The notes under the pieces are model-generated. The model was not told where the DNA came from and did not search any database. It saw nothing but the letters and a program-made list of their open reading frames with translations. Of a DNA stretch of 61,159 nt, positions 40,781-50,255 are shown in pieces. The stretch is from assembly GCA_023910675.1 (NCBI GenBank), contig JAAVWC010000023.1, positions 1 to 61,159 on the forward strand, in the 5' to 3' direction. This stretch comes from Gemmatimonas sp. Lineage in GTDB: Bacteria > Gemmatimonadota > Gemmatimonadetes > Gemmatimonadales > Gemmatimonadaceae. Numbering within the stretch: the first letter of the stretch is position 1; each line of letters starts with the position of its first letter. The translations under genes and the position numbers were made by a program.

Positions 40781-42028
40781 GTGGAGCGCGTCGCCTACCG
40801 GAGCCGGGCCCAAGCCGTCCGTCATGCGGTGAGTGGCGCCTCCAGGACACTGGGGCGCCTGGCCACCCGGCAGGAGGTCCGGTGGTTCATGCTGACCCGC
40901 ACGAGCCACGACGTGGCCCAAGGCGTCTACCGCGATCTCGCCCGGATCGAGCACACCGATGGGGCGAAGGCGCCCGGCCGGCTCGCCACCCTGCGCACCC
41001 CGTTCACGGTCTACGGGGGTGCCCCGGTGGGGTACTACCTCCATGGCCCGCAGCCGCTGCCGCCCCGGTTCCACGACCTGGCCGTCCTGGAGGACACGAT
41101 TCTCCAGCTGGCGGTGGCCGACGAGGTCGAGGGGATCGAGGCCTTGGAGCGCCGCGCGGCTGCCCAGCGGAGCCCGACGCTGCGCTGGGTCGCCGATCGC
41201 CGCCGGGATGTCCTCCTGGGCACCCTCCGGGCCGCGCTCGGGGCGACTTCGGTGCCCGACGCCAGCGATGCTCTCCGGCGGACGCTCCGGGTGTGGGGCG
41301 ACTGGCGCGAGACGCTCGTCGAGGCCGCCCAGCTGCCCGCAGGCGCCCGCGAACACGCCCTCCGGGGGTTGGACCATGGGCGGCGGCACCTCGAGGCGGC
41401 CCGGGCCGTTCTGGGCCTTACCGTGGCGCCGTCCGCGTCCGCCCCGCGGGTCGAGCGGACCCTGATCGTCGGCGAATACGGGAGCGTGCCGCTAGCGATC
41501 CTCCGGCCATACCTCGCCCAGGTGGCCCGTCGGATGGGCGTCGAGCCAGAGCGCCTCCGTCTCGCGGGGTCCCGGCGGTTTCCCCCGGCGCAGCCATCCA
41601 CCCACGCCCCGCTAGGACGCTCGGAGCGGATCGTGGCCGACGTGGACCGGGTGGACGTGCTGATCGCCCTGGCGGAGACCCTCGAGGCGCCACGGTCCCG
41701 GAGCCTCCTACAGGCGGGGGCGACGGTGTTGGGGCGGGTCCTCCGCGACCCTGTGGTTCTCGAGCGGGCACTCCAGCGCTGCGCGCCCAGCGAGCAGTAC
41801 GCCCGGCGGGCGCTGGTGGTCGCACTGGGCCTCGTGGGCGCGTGGCCCCCGATCGCGGCACCCCACGGCGATGAGGCCGACATTCGGGCGCTGCTGACAG
41901 GGATCGCGGTGAGCGGGGCGGTCGACGCGGCCGACCTGATCGAGGGCCTCACGCGGGATGGGGTCGGATTGGCTGCGATCGCCGTGCGGCGCCTTCGTGC
42001 CGGCTTCCCACTCACGGCCGCCGAATAG
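40781..42028 (+). CDS. Large hypothetical protein (415 aa)
   Basis: It starts at GTG 40781, giving MERVAYRSRAQAVRHAVSGA. The protein is Arg/Ala/Leu-rich and helical throughout, with long stretches such as LEDTILQLAVADEVEGIEAL and VADRRRDVLLGTLRAALGAT. No catalytic motif or membrane segment was seen. The C-terminal part (ALVVALGLVGAWPPIAAPHG) is more hydrophobic. Its position directly after the winged-helix-like protein and before the nuclease pair suggests it is part of the same operon. I do not recognise the family. Confidence 0.6.
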   Translation: MERVAYRSRAQAVRHAVSGASRTLGRLATRQEVRWFMLTRTSHDVAQGVYRDLARIEHTDGAKAPGRLATLRTPFTVYGGAPVGYYLHGPQPLPPRFHDLAVLEDTILQLAVADEVEGIEALERRAAAQRSPTLRWVADRRRDVLLGTLRAALGATSVPDASDALRRTLRVWGDWRETLVEAAQLPAGAREHALRGLDHGRRHLEAARAVLGLTVAPSASAPRVERTLIVGEYGSVPLAILRPYLAQVARRMGVEPERLRLAGSRRFPPAQPSTHAPLGRSERIVADVDRVDVLIALAETLEAPRSRSLLQAGATVLGRVLRDPVVLERALQRCAPSEQYARRALVVALGLVGAWPPIAAPHGDEADIRALLTGIAVSGAVDAADLIEGLTRDGVGLAAIAVRRLRAGFPLTAAE

Positions 42029-42071
42029 CGAGGTGATGACGACCGGATGACGGCCAGCTGCAGGATGCGGC

Positions 42072-42281
42072 ATGGCACCTATCCATGCGACCAACCTGCG
42101 CGAAGCCATGCGGGCCCGCGCCCACTGGCACGAGCGCGAAGCAGAGCGGTGTGGTGGTGAGACCGCCGAAGCAACCGAAGAGGCAACGCACCATCGCGCC
42201 CTCGCGGTTCAATGGCGCCGGCTCGAGCTCCGGCTGTTTGAGCTCTCGACCGGTGGCCCCCCGATTGTCAGGGGGGAGTGA
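42072..42281 (+). CDS. Small hypothetical protein (69 aa)
   Basis: MAPIHATNLREAMRARAHWH opens a highly charged, helical peptide rich in Glu, Arg and His (EAERCGGETAEATEEATHHR). It lies in line with the operon, 43 bases after the preceding stop. No family recognised; coding support is the operon position and absence of a better frame. Confidence 0.45.
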   Translation: MAPIHATNLREAMRARAHWHEREAERCGGETAEATEEATHHRALAVQWRRLELRLFELSTGGPPIVRGE

Positions 42282-42289
42282 CATTCATC

Positions 42290-42412
42290 ATGCGTGACGC
42301 GCGTCCCTGCGTGACCGGCTGCGCCCATGTCGGATGCGTGGGGACGAACGACGCGTATCTTCGGGAGGTGCATCAACCGTGCGAGGCCTTCGCGCTCGCC
42401 CTGACCAATTGA
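42290..42412 (+). CDS. Cys-rich mini-protein (40 aa)
   Basis: An ATG at 42290, with GGGGGGAG about 10 bases upstream, opens MRDARPCVTGCAHVGCVGTN and closes at TGA 42412 after VHQPCEAFALALTN. Spacing CxxxCxHxxxC with a later Cys is compatible with a small zinc-binding knuckle. It fits exactly between the 69-aa gene and the coiled-coil gene on the same strand. Confidence 0.4.
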   Translation: MRDARPCVTGCAHVGCVGTNDAYLREVHQPCEAFALALTN

Positions 42413-42444
42413 ACGCCAAGTGACCCTCTGACCGGATCGACCGC

Positions 42445-43707
42445 ATGGCTCGTCGCGGATTCTTCGCGCAAGTGAATCGCCAGATCAAGCTCGCCGCCCG
42501 TGAACAAGAGCGGCGTCAGCGCCTCGGGTTTCGAGAACAAACGGCGGAGGCCCGCCGACGGGACCAACATCAGAAAGCGCTGGCGCGCCTTGACGCCCAG
42601 ATGGCAAAGGCGGATGCTGCGGAACGAAAGCGTCTTGAAAAGGAGCAGCGGGAGGCGTACCTCGCCTCGCGCCAAGACGAGGCCGATATCCGCAGCGAAG
42701 AGGTGACCGAAACCTACGCCGCGATCGATACGCTCCTGCAGGCGACGCTGGGGCACGATGACTACGTCGACCTGAACACCCTGCGCGTCGCGGCCACGCA
42801 TCCTGCATTCCATCGGCAGGATCTAACGCGGCCCGTTCCGCCGCCACCGCGCGCGGCGCGGCCGAATCCCCCGGAGCTCGAACTGCCAGATCCGCTGTCG
42901 TGGGTGGAGAAGCTCTTCTGGCAGCGGAAGCACGAAGCCGCCGTCGAGGCGGCTCACAGCGCCCACCGGACAGCAATGGCCGAGTGGGAGAAGGTGTGTG
43001 CGGCGGCCGATCGCGAGGATGCGGAGGCCGTGACACGACATGCGGAGGCAGAGCGGGAGCGCGTCGCCACGCTCGAGCGGGAGCAAGCGCGGTATGCGCG
43101 CGAATGCGAGGAGCGCGAGGTGGCTGCGGTCCAGCAGAACCACCTCTTGGATGAGCTGATCGCAAACCTCGGATACGGGACCCCAGAGGCGATTCAGGAG
43201 TACGTCGCGATTGTCCTCGGGAATTCCATCTACCCCGAGCAATTCTCCGTGCAACACGCCTTCACCTTTGAGCCTAGCACGGCGGAGCTGGCGCTTCGGG
43301 TCACCATCCCAGAACCCACGAAGCTGCCGTCGGTGAAGCACTTCAAATTCGTGAAGGCCTCGGACGAGATCGTACCGGTGCCCCTCTCGCAGAAAGACTG
43401 CAAGGACCGCTATGCGCGGGCGGTGCACCAGGTCTCGCTGCGCTCCCTCCACGAAGTCTTCGAGGCGGATCGGCGTGGGTTGATTCGGACCATCGCCCTT
43501 GAGGTCGTGGCCTCCGCGATTGATGAGAGCACGGGGCTGCGCGGGGACGTTCCCCTCGTGATCGTCGGCGCCGACCGGGACACCTTTCTGGCCTTCGATC
43601 TCTCGGCTGTAGTCCCCGAGAAGACGCTCGCGCATCTCGGGGCGGCCGTCTCCAAGAACCCATTGGGGCTCGTCCCGGCTGACCGCACGGGGGTGCGTCG
43701 GGCATGA
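42445..43707 (+). CDS. Coiled-coil protein related to the N-terminal module of Mrr-type restriction proteins (420 aa)
   Basis: The N-terminal 90 residues are a charged coiled coil (KLAAREQERRQRLGFREQTA and onward), and a second lies at about 170-230. The C-terminal domain (about 240-420) contains FSVQHAFTFEPSTAELALRV, IRTIALEVVASAIDESTG and a DLSAVVPEKTLAHLGAAVSK block. From memory these resemble actinobacterial restriction-system proteins that usually continue into an Mrr nuclease; here the protein stops before any such domain. It overlaps the GIY-YIG gene in ATGA (43704-43707), so the two are probably partners. Confidence 0.7.
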   Translation: MARRGFFAQVNRQIKLAAREQERRQRLGFREQTAEARRRDQHQKALARLDAQMAKADAAERKRLEKEQREAYLASRQDEADIRSEEVTETYAAIDTLLQATLGHDDYVDLNTLRVAATHPAFHRQDLTRPVPPPPRAARPNPPELELPDPLSWVEKLFWQRKHEAAVEAAHSAHRTAMAEWEKVCAAADREDAEAVTRHAEAERERVATLEREQARYARECEEREVAAVQQNHLLDELIANLGYGTPEAIQEYVAIVLGNSIYPEQFSVQHAFTFEPSTAELALRVTIPEPTKLPSVKHFKFVKASDEIVPVPLSQKDCKDRYARAVHQVSLRSLHEVFEADRRGLIRTIALEVVASAIDESTGLRGDVPLVIVGADRDTFLAFDLSAVVPEKTLAHLGAAVSKNPLGLVPADRTGVRRA

Positions 43708-45050
43708 CGGATACCGCCCGTTTGCGATTCAATCCCCCGCCAGGCTGGCCGAAGCCACCTGCGGGATGGTCGCCCCCCAAGGGATGGACGCCTGATCCTG
43801 CGTGGCCGCCGGCACCAGAAGGATGGGAATTGTGGGAGGCGATCGACGCCCCGGCTGAGTCACCGCAGCAGGCCGCCGTCGACGTGCCGCCCTCGCCGGC
43901 CGCTCCGGCTGCGAACGCGGGTATGCTCACGGCGCTCAAGGCGGAGAACGCCGCACTCCGAGCAATGCTGGCGTCCGGCAAGGCCGACTTTGAGGCGGCG
44001 ATCTTGCTCGACGACGAGCAGGTCTTACAACACGTCGGGATCTATCGGTATCACCACCCGCTGGAGAACGCGGTCGCCTACCGCGAACGCCTCGACGCTC
44101 TGACGGCGCGTATTGTGGACGCGGTCAAGGCAGGAACGGCAATCGAGGTCTCGAATCTCTTTACGTTCGACGGCTCGCTCGCGAAGGGGCGGGCGATGAC
44201 CCGGGACCTGAGCGCGTTGATGCTCCGCGCGTACAATGCGGAGGCCGAGAACGTGGTGCGGACCCTGCGAGCGGGCAATGTCGAGACGGCCCGCAAACGC
44301 CTGGAGAAGGCGCGCACCACCATCGCACGCCTTGGCACCATGATGCAGATGCGCATCAGCGAGAGCTTCCATGCGCTCCGCCTTGAGGAGATCGCGCTCA
44401 CCGCGGACTACCAGATGAGGCGGGAGGAGGAAAAGGAAGCCGCCCGCGAGGAACGGGAGCGGCTGCGCGAGGAACGAAAGGTGGCCCAAGAACTAGCCGC
44501 GGCGCGGGAGCGCCTAGACAAGGAGCGGGCGCACATCGTCACGGTCCTCGAGCGGCTTCAGGCCAACGGCGAGAGTGATCCAACCCTGGCCCAGAAGCTG
44601 GCGGACGTGGACGCTGCCATCGCCCAGAACGATTATCGCGCGGCGAACATCCGGGCGGGGTACATCTACGTTATCTCCAATCGGGGCGCGTTTGGGGAGC
44701 ACGTGGTCAAAATCGGCCTGACGCGTCGCCTTGAACCCCTAGAGCGCGTCCAAGAGCTCGGGGACGCGTCGGTGCCGTTTCGGTTCGACGTGCACGCCCT
44801 GTTCTTTTCGGAGGACGCGGTCACTTTGGAGTTTGAGCTCCACGCGCACTTCCGAGAGCGCCGCGTGAATTGGGCCAACGACCGTCGCGAGTTCTTTTTT
44901 GCCTCCCCGGCCGAAGTGCGGGATGTCCTCGTCGCCCGCACCGGCAACCTTCTGGAGTTTGTGGAGCACCCCGAATCGGTCGAGTACCTGCAGAGTGTCG
45001 GGTACTGGCCCACGCGCGCTTCATCGCAACCCGCAGAGCCCAGCCTTTGA
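43704..45050 (+). CDS. DUF4041 protein with C-terminal GIY-YIG nuclease (448 aa)
   Basis: The N-terminus has Trp/Pro-rich units (NPPPGWPKPPAGWSPPKGW, then TPDPAWPPAPEGW) and a Pro/Ala linker. A DUF4041 region spans about 70-230 (VLQHVGIYRYHHPLENAVAY, SNLFTFDGS), then a long Glu/Arg coiled coil to about 300. The C-terminal T5orf172-type GIY-YIG domain begins GYIYVISNRGAFGEHVVKIG with LTRRLEPLERVQELG and DRREFFF. It would cleave nucleic acid, recruited by the coiled coil. It is coupled to the upstream protein by a 4-base overlap. Confidence 0.85.
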   Translation: MTDTARLRFNPPPGWPKPPAGWSPPKGWTPDPAWPPAPEGWELWEAIDAPAESPQQAAVDVPPSPAAPAANAGMLTALKAENAALRAMLASGKADFEAAILLDDEQVLQHVGIYRYHHPLENAVAYRERLDALTARIVDAVKAGTAIEVSNLFTFDGSLAKGRAMTRDLSALMLRAYNAEAENVVRTLRAGNVETARKRLEKARTTIARLGTMMQMRISESFHALRLEEIALTADYQMRREEEKEAAREERERLREERKVAQELAAARERLDKERAHIVTVLERLQANGESDPTLAQKLADVDAAIAQNDYRAANIRAGYIYVISNRGAFGEHVVKIGLTRRLEPLERVQELGDASVPFRFDVHALFFSEDAVTLEFELHAHFRERRVNWANDRREFFFASPAEVRDVLVARTGNLLEFVEHPESVEYLQSVGYWPTRASSQPAEPSL

Positions 45051-45253
45051 ACGATCGAGCGACGCCTTCCACCCTGGAACTGCGAGCAATTACCTCGCGT
45101 CATCTGGTGGAGGGCCCTGGGGGCTTTCGTCTGGATCAGCAAGCCAGGAGCGCCTTGATCGGCCGGGAGCCGGGGACGCAGCCTAGAAGATGGCAGACAC
45201 TCCCCTGGAGCCCTGCTGAACAATGCTCCACCACTACTCAGAAGTGAGTTTTC
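45051..45253. other. 203-bp spacer inside the operon
   Basis: No gene was seen. It is the largest gap in the operon and could hold a second promoter for the helicase-nuclease gene; I see no convincing -35/-10 or hairpin. Confidence 0.4.
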
Positions 45254-48200
45254 ATGTCTCGCCCCCACCTCAACGCCAGCGTCGTTGACCTTGAATCGCT
45301 TGCCGAAGCACACGCCAACAATCCTGCACTTCTCCTCGAGATTCTGCGGGAGTTGCGCCATCGCTCTATGCCACGCGCGGATCGTTTGGCGCGCACCATT
45401 TCGGAGCGGCTTCAGGGTGTCTCTACATTGCCTCTCGAGCTGGAACTACCATTCGACGCAACGGGCGGCATGACTGAAGACCACGAACACGTGGAACAGC
45501 ACAGCGCAGAGCCCGCTCATGTGCGAGCCGAGGCTTTCAAGGCGCCCACGTTCGACATCCACCCGCAGAGTAAGGACATTGCGACTACCGTCCCAGCGCA
45601 TCAGGCGGCTGCCTTGTTGCCTGAACGCCAAGCCGACAGGTCGGCTGCTGCGGGCTTACGAGCGCCGAACGAGGCGATTGCTCGCGTCCGTCAGATCTTT
45701 CGCTTTTTGAAGGAGTTCGCGCTGGCGACCGAGGCACCCGCGAAGACACTCGACGGCTATCCGTGGCGCTTACGGTTTGGGGATCTTCCGCAACATGAGA
45801 CCATCACGACGCGTAGTCGCGTGGCCACGGCGGCGTCAGAGTCGCATCGAGAGTACGAGACGACCGAAGACGCGATCCTCGTCGTGACGCGCCCCAAGCT
45901 TACCCCCGCTCCGAAGGTCCTAGACGGATACGCCGACTGGGTCGAGGGGGCTAGCGATGATCCGACCAAGACGCCGACCGTACGGGCCCGACTTCGGCGA
46001 AAGCGCCGCCCTGAGGAGCGGACGGGCGATCCGTCGATCGACGCCGCGCCTGTGGAGGAGCTGTTCGAAAGCGACCCGACACGCATCGCCGCGGTCCAAG
46101 GCTGGATGGCGACACGCCAGCTCTGGGCCAAGCAAGAGTTTCCAGCATGGCAGGCCATGGAGGTGTTTCAGCGTCTCTATGCGCTCTTTGGCCGGATCGA
46201 TCGCGAGAGCGAGAAGGTCGAGCTCGTCCTCGGAAACGGCATCCTCCGAGCGGGTACGGTCGCGCACCCCGTCCTCCTGCAGCGAGTTGAACTCGTCTTT
46301 GACCCCGCAGTTCCGGCATTCCGCGTAGTCGATACCGACCGAGCGCCGGAGTTGTACACACCGGCGTTGGAGGCCGGCGAAAGCGTAACAGGCGAACGCT
46401 TGCAAGCGCTCCGGGAAGAAGTCGAATCCGGAAGCTTCCACCCGTTCGACCTCGGCGCGACCGAAGGGTTCTTACGGCGTATCGCGAGCTGGTTGGGCCC
46501 CGATGTGGAGTTCGTGCCTACTGGCGCGAACCGTCCCGCCGCGAAAGCCACCGTCGACGATGAGCCGGTCCTGTTTCTGCGGAATCGCAGCAGCGGTTTG
46601 GCGGCCGCGTTCGAGTGGGTACTTGAGGACATCGATGCCACCGGGGCCATTCCCACCGCGCTCGTTCGCATTGCCGGCGAAGATGCCAAGGGGTCGGACG
46701 AGCGGGAAGCGATGGGGGCCGGCGAAGACCTGAGTCTCGCGGCCTCTATCGGCGAGCCCGACGATGTGCTGTTCGCCAAGCCGGCGAACCTTGAGCAGGT
46801 GCGCATCGCCCGCGCTCTTGATAAGCATGGGGCAGTCCTCGTCCAGGGGCCGCCGGGCACGGGTAAGAGCCACACCATCGCCAACTTGTTGGGCCACTTG
46901 GTCGCCAATGGTCAGCGCGTTCTGGTCACCAGTCACACGACGAAGGCCCTCGGCGTTCTGCGAGGCCATTTGCCCAAGACGCTGCAGCCGCTGTGTGTGG
47001 CCATGCTTGAGCAAGACCTCGAGGGGCGTGCTCAACTCGAAGATGCCGTTCGCGGGATCGTGGAGCGCGTGACGGGCGTCGAAGAGCACACCCTCGCACA
47101 AGAAGTCCAGAACCTCACCAGCCAGCGGACCGCCATTCTCGCCGACCTGACAAAGACGGTTGAGCAGCTGCGGGCCGCCCGGTCGAGCGAGTATGAGCCG
47201 GTTGTGGTCGCTGGCGAGTCGCTGCTGCCGGCGGCGGCGGCAAAGCTGGTACTGGAAGCCGGGGACCGCTTCGCGTGGCTGCCGAGCCCGGTGGTGCGTA
47301 GCGCCCCGCTCCCCCTAGATGATCAGGAGTTGACGGAGCTCTACGAAAGCAACGCGCTGCTGTCCGGTGACGACGAGAGTGCGTTGGGCCTGCCGATTCC
47401 CCCCTTCGAGACGGTGGCGCACTCGGACCAGCTTGGGCGGTGGATTGAACACGCGCAGGCCACTCCGGCCGCACTGCTTCGAAACGCGTGGACGCGCACG
47501 CTGGGGATACCTGATCAGGAGGAAATAACCGCGTTGGTGTCGGCGGTTGCCGAGCTCACCGCGGACGTTGCACGCATGGAGCCATGGCAGCAGGCTGTGG
47601 TGGAGGCAGGGCGCCTTGGTGGAGCTGACCGCGCGGTGTGGAAGGAGCTCGCGGATCAGGGCGAAACGCTGATAGGGAAGTGGCAAGCAACCCAAGCTAC
47701 TCTCCTAGAACACGCGGTCGAGATTCAGGGCGATGCCCTCAATCAGGAGACGGAGGTTGCCCGCGCGATCAGCGAGCTCGAGAAGCATGTCGCGGGTGGC
47801 GGCTCACTCAGCATGATCAGCCTGTTCTTCAAGAAGCCGTGGCGTGAGGCCTTGGACGCGGTGCGCGTCGATGGCACGGCGCCGAAGTCTGCCGGGGATC
47901 TCCAGGTCGCCCGCTTGTGGTTGGAGCGTCACGGTCTGCGTCGGCAGATCGGGGGGCGTTGGGATCGTCAAGGGGCCGCCGTGGGGCTCCCTCGGTGGGA
48001 AGCACTCGGGGTGGACCCAGAGCGCACACTTGGGGATTACCTCGAAGCGATCCTGCAGCTGCTGGATTGGTGGTCGTCCCGGTGGGGGAAGATTGCCGAA
48101 GCGTTCACCCGACTCGGGTTTCAGTGGGAGGCGTTTCGGAGCCATGCGCTCGCGCGCATCGCCCCCCAGTCCGCGTTCAAGCGTGACCTAGAGATTATGC

Positions 48201-50209
48201 GCGGCCCGTTGCTGGACGAGCTTCGCGCTCAGGCGGCCCGGGTGGATTGCGACACGGCGCTCGCCGCCCTGTCAGCGCAGCGGGCGGCGCTGCAGAGTTA
48301 TGCCGTCTCATTGGCTGGCCAGCTAATCGCTGCGATCGACGCCTCAGATGTTCGCGCGTGGGGCGTTGCCCGTGACGCGCTCGCCACGCTGCACGCGAAG
48401 AGCGCCCCGTGGATCCGGCGGAAGACGCTCCTCGCCAAACTGGAAACCGCATCGCCTGGATGGGCGACTGCGTTGCGGAACCGCGAAGGCCTGCACGGGA
48501 AACCCGTGGTTCCGGTAGACCATCGCGGGGCGTGGCGCTGGCGCCAACTCGCCGAGGAGCTGGAGTATCGCGCCCAGTTGGATGAACGGGTGCTGGCGCG
48601 ACACTTGGAGCGGCTCCGGCAGGACCTCCGGAATGCCACCCAACTTCTGATCGACCGCAAGGCCTGGCTGGCACAGCTTCGCAGGACAGATCACACCGCG
48701 CGCCAGGCGCTGATTGGGTGGTCCGACACGCAGGCCAAGATCGGAAAGGGCAAGGGTATTCGGGCGCCAGCGCTCCAGGTGGAAGCGCGAAGGCTGCTGT
48801 CGAAGGCGCGCTCCGCCGTCCCCGTCTGGATCATGCCGCTGGCCCGCGTGGCCGAGAGCTTCGATCCCCGGCAGGGGAAGTTCGATGTGGTCATTGTGGA
48901 TGAAGCAAGCCAGTCCGACGTCGCAGGGCTGCTGGGCTTCTACCTCGGCCATCGGGTCGTGGTCGTGGGCGACCACGAGCAGGTCAGCCCGAGCGCGGTC
49001 GGTCAGAAGTTGGACGAGGTGAACGAGCTCATCCAGCGACACCTCGCTGGAGTGCCCAATGCACACCTCTACGATGGTCGGACATCGATCTACGATCTGG
49101 CGCGGCAGTCTTTCGGGGGGCACCTCGCCCTCAGCGAGCATTTCCGGTGCGTGCCAGACATCATCGAATTCAGCAACAACCTGTCCTATCGCGGCTTGAT
49201 GCGGCCGCTGCGCGACCCCTCGAGCGCAATGGCACCTCACGTGGTCGAATACGTGGTGAGTGGCGCGGCTGCGACAACGGATCGCCGGAAAGGCGACCTC
49301 GTGAACGACGCCGAGGCCCGCACGGCGGCCGCGCTCATCGCAGCGATGATGGAGCATCCAGCGTATCGCTCGGCCACCTTTGGTGCGATCTCGTTGGTTG
49401 GCGAGGAGCAGGCGCGGGAAATCGAGAAGTACCTGCTGTCCGTGATGCCCGCTGAGCGTCTCCTGCAGCGGCGCTTTGCCGTCGGCACCCCCGCACAGTT
49501 CCAGGGCGACGAGCGCGACGTCATGCTCCTGTCCGTGGTCGACGTCCCCAAGGGGGATGGCTCTCGACTCCGTATTCGCGAGGAGCAAATGTTCAAGCAG
49601 CGCTTCAATGTGGCGGCGAGCCGTGCGCGGAATCAGATGTGGCTCGTGCACTCCCTCGAACCCGCGCGCGACCTGCAGGAGGGTGATCTGCGCCGGCGCC
49701 TCATCGAGCATGTTCGCGACCCCAACGGGATGCGGCGCGTACTCGAGGCAAGCCTAGTCCGCGCGGAATCGCCGTTTGAGAAGGACGTCATGACCCGGCT
49801 CATCCAGCGCGGATTCCGCGTGACGCCCCAGGTTGAGGCGGGGCGGTATCGGATCGACATGGTCATCTCCGATGACCAAAACCAAGTGGCGCTGGAGTGC
49901 GATGGCGATCGCTTCCATCCGCCCGAGCAGATTCCGGCCGACCTTGCGCGGCAGGCCGTGTTGGAGCGAGCTGGATGGCGGTTTATCCGACTTCGAGGTA
50001 CGCGCTTCTATCGTGACCCCGATGGAAGCATTGAGTGGGTCTTTGAGGAGCTCTCGCGCTTTGGAGTCAAGCCGTTCTCTGCAGGGACCGAGCCTCTCCG
50101 CAAGACGGATTCTTCGCTACGGGAGTCCGTTGTTCGTCGTGCTTGGGAAATTATGAGCGAGCGTCGCTGGCTATCCGACGAGGTCCTCTCTCAAGCGCTA
50201 CATTCGTAG
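45254..50209 (+). CDS. Giant SF1 helicase with C-terminal PD-(D/E)XK nuclease (1651 aa)
   Basis: The N-terminal 500 residues are unrecognised. Helicase motifs follow: I QGPPGTGKSHTIANL (about 532), Ia VLVTSHTTKAL, II VIVDEASQSDVAG (about 1215), III VVGDHEQVSPSAVG (about 1238), V AVGTPAQFQGDERDV (about 1410), and VI NVAASRARNQMWLVHS (about 1453). The arrangement is that of the UPF1/Dna2-like SF1 group. A long insertion of about 650 residues lies between motifs Ia and II. The last 150 residues form a nuclease domain with YRIDMVISDD and ALECDGDRFHP (D-x-ExD core), ending in an LRGTRFYRDP block, the MTES_1575/Vsr-like class. Confidence 0.88.
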   Translation: MSRPHLNASVVDLESLAEAHANNPALLLEILRELRHRSMPRADRLARTISERLQGVSTLPLELELPFDATGGMTEDHEHVEQHSAEPAHVRAEAFKAPTFDIHPQSKDIATTVPAHQAAALLPERQADRSAAAGLRAPNEAIARVRQIFRFLKEFALATEAPAKTLDGYPWRLRFGDLPQHETITTRSRVATAASESHREYETTEDAILVVTRPKLTPAPKVLDGYADWVEGASDDPTKTPTVRARLRRKRRPEERTGDPSIDAAPVEELFESDPTRIAAVQGWMATRQLWAKQEFPAWQAMEVFQRLYALFGRIDRESEKVELVLGNGILRAGTVAHPVLLQRVELVFDPAVPAFRVVDTDRAPELYTPALEAGESVTGERLQALREEVESGSFHPFDLGATEGFLRRIASWLGPDVEFVPTGANRPAAKATVDDEPVLFLRNRSSGLAAAFEWVLEDIDATGAIPTALVRIAGEDAKGSDEREAMGAGEDLSLAASIGEPDDVLFAKPANLEQVRIARALDKHGAVLVQGPPGTGKSHTIANLLGHLVANGQRVLVTSHTTKALGVLRGHLPKTLQPLCVAMLEQDLEGRAQLEDAVRGIVERVTGVEEHTLAQEVQNLTSQRTAILADLTKTVEQLRAARSSEYEPVVVAGESLLPAAAAKLVLEAGDRFAWLPSPVVRSAPLPLDDQELTELYESNALLSGDDESALGLPIPPFETVAHSDQLGRWIEHAQATPAALLRNAWTRTLGIPDQEEITALVSAVAELTADVARMEPWQQAVVEAGRLGGADRAVWKELADQGETLIGKWQATQATLLEHAVEIQGDALNQETEVARAISELEKHVAGGGSLSMISLFFKKPWREALDAVRVDGTAPKSAGDLQVARLWLERHGLRRQIGGRWDRQGAAVGLPRWEALGVDPERTLGDYLEAILQLLDWWSSRWGKIAEAFTRLGFQWEAFRSHALARIAPQSAFKRDLEIMRGPLLDELRAQAARVDCDTALAALSAQRAALQSYAVSLAGQLIAAIDASDVRAWGVARDALATLHAKSAPWIRRKTLLAKLETASPGWATALRNREGLHGKPVVPVDHRGAWRWRQLAEELEYRAQLDERVLARHLERLRQDLRNATQLLIDRKAWLAQLRRTDHTARQALIGWSDTQAKIGKGKGIRAPALQVEARRLLSKARSAVPVWIMPLARVAESFDPRQGKFDVVIVDEASQSDVAGLLGFYLGHRVVVVGDHEQVSPSAVGQKLDEVNELIQRHLAGVPNAHLYDGRTSIYDLARQSFGGHLALSEHFRCVPDIIEFSNNLSYRGLMRPLRDPSSAMAPHVVEYVVSGAAATTDRRKGDLVNDAEARTAAALIAAMMEHPAYRSATFGAISLVGEEQAREIEKYLLSVMPAERLLQRRFAVGTPAQFQGDERDVMLLSVVDVPKGDGSRLRIREEQMFKQRFNVAASRARNQMWLVHSLEPARDLQEGDLRRRLIEHVRDPNGMRRVLEASLVRAESPFEKDVMTRLIQRGFRVTPQVEAGRYRIDMVISDDQNQVALECDGDRFHPPEQIPADLARQAVLERAGWRFIRLRGTRFYRDPDGSIEWVFEELSRFGVKPFSAGTEPLRKTDSSLRESVVRRAWEIMSERRWLSDEVLSQALHS

Positions 50210-50255
50210 TGACTGCGTCGATTATCCGCACTACCAAAACCTGAACGCACGCAAC

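Noticed and set aside
39947..41389. 480-codon minus-strand frame in the island
   Set aside because: Pro/Gly/Arg-rich shadow with no helical periodicity; the plus-strand frames over the same DNA have overlapping stops and starts in operon fashion.
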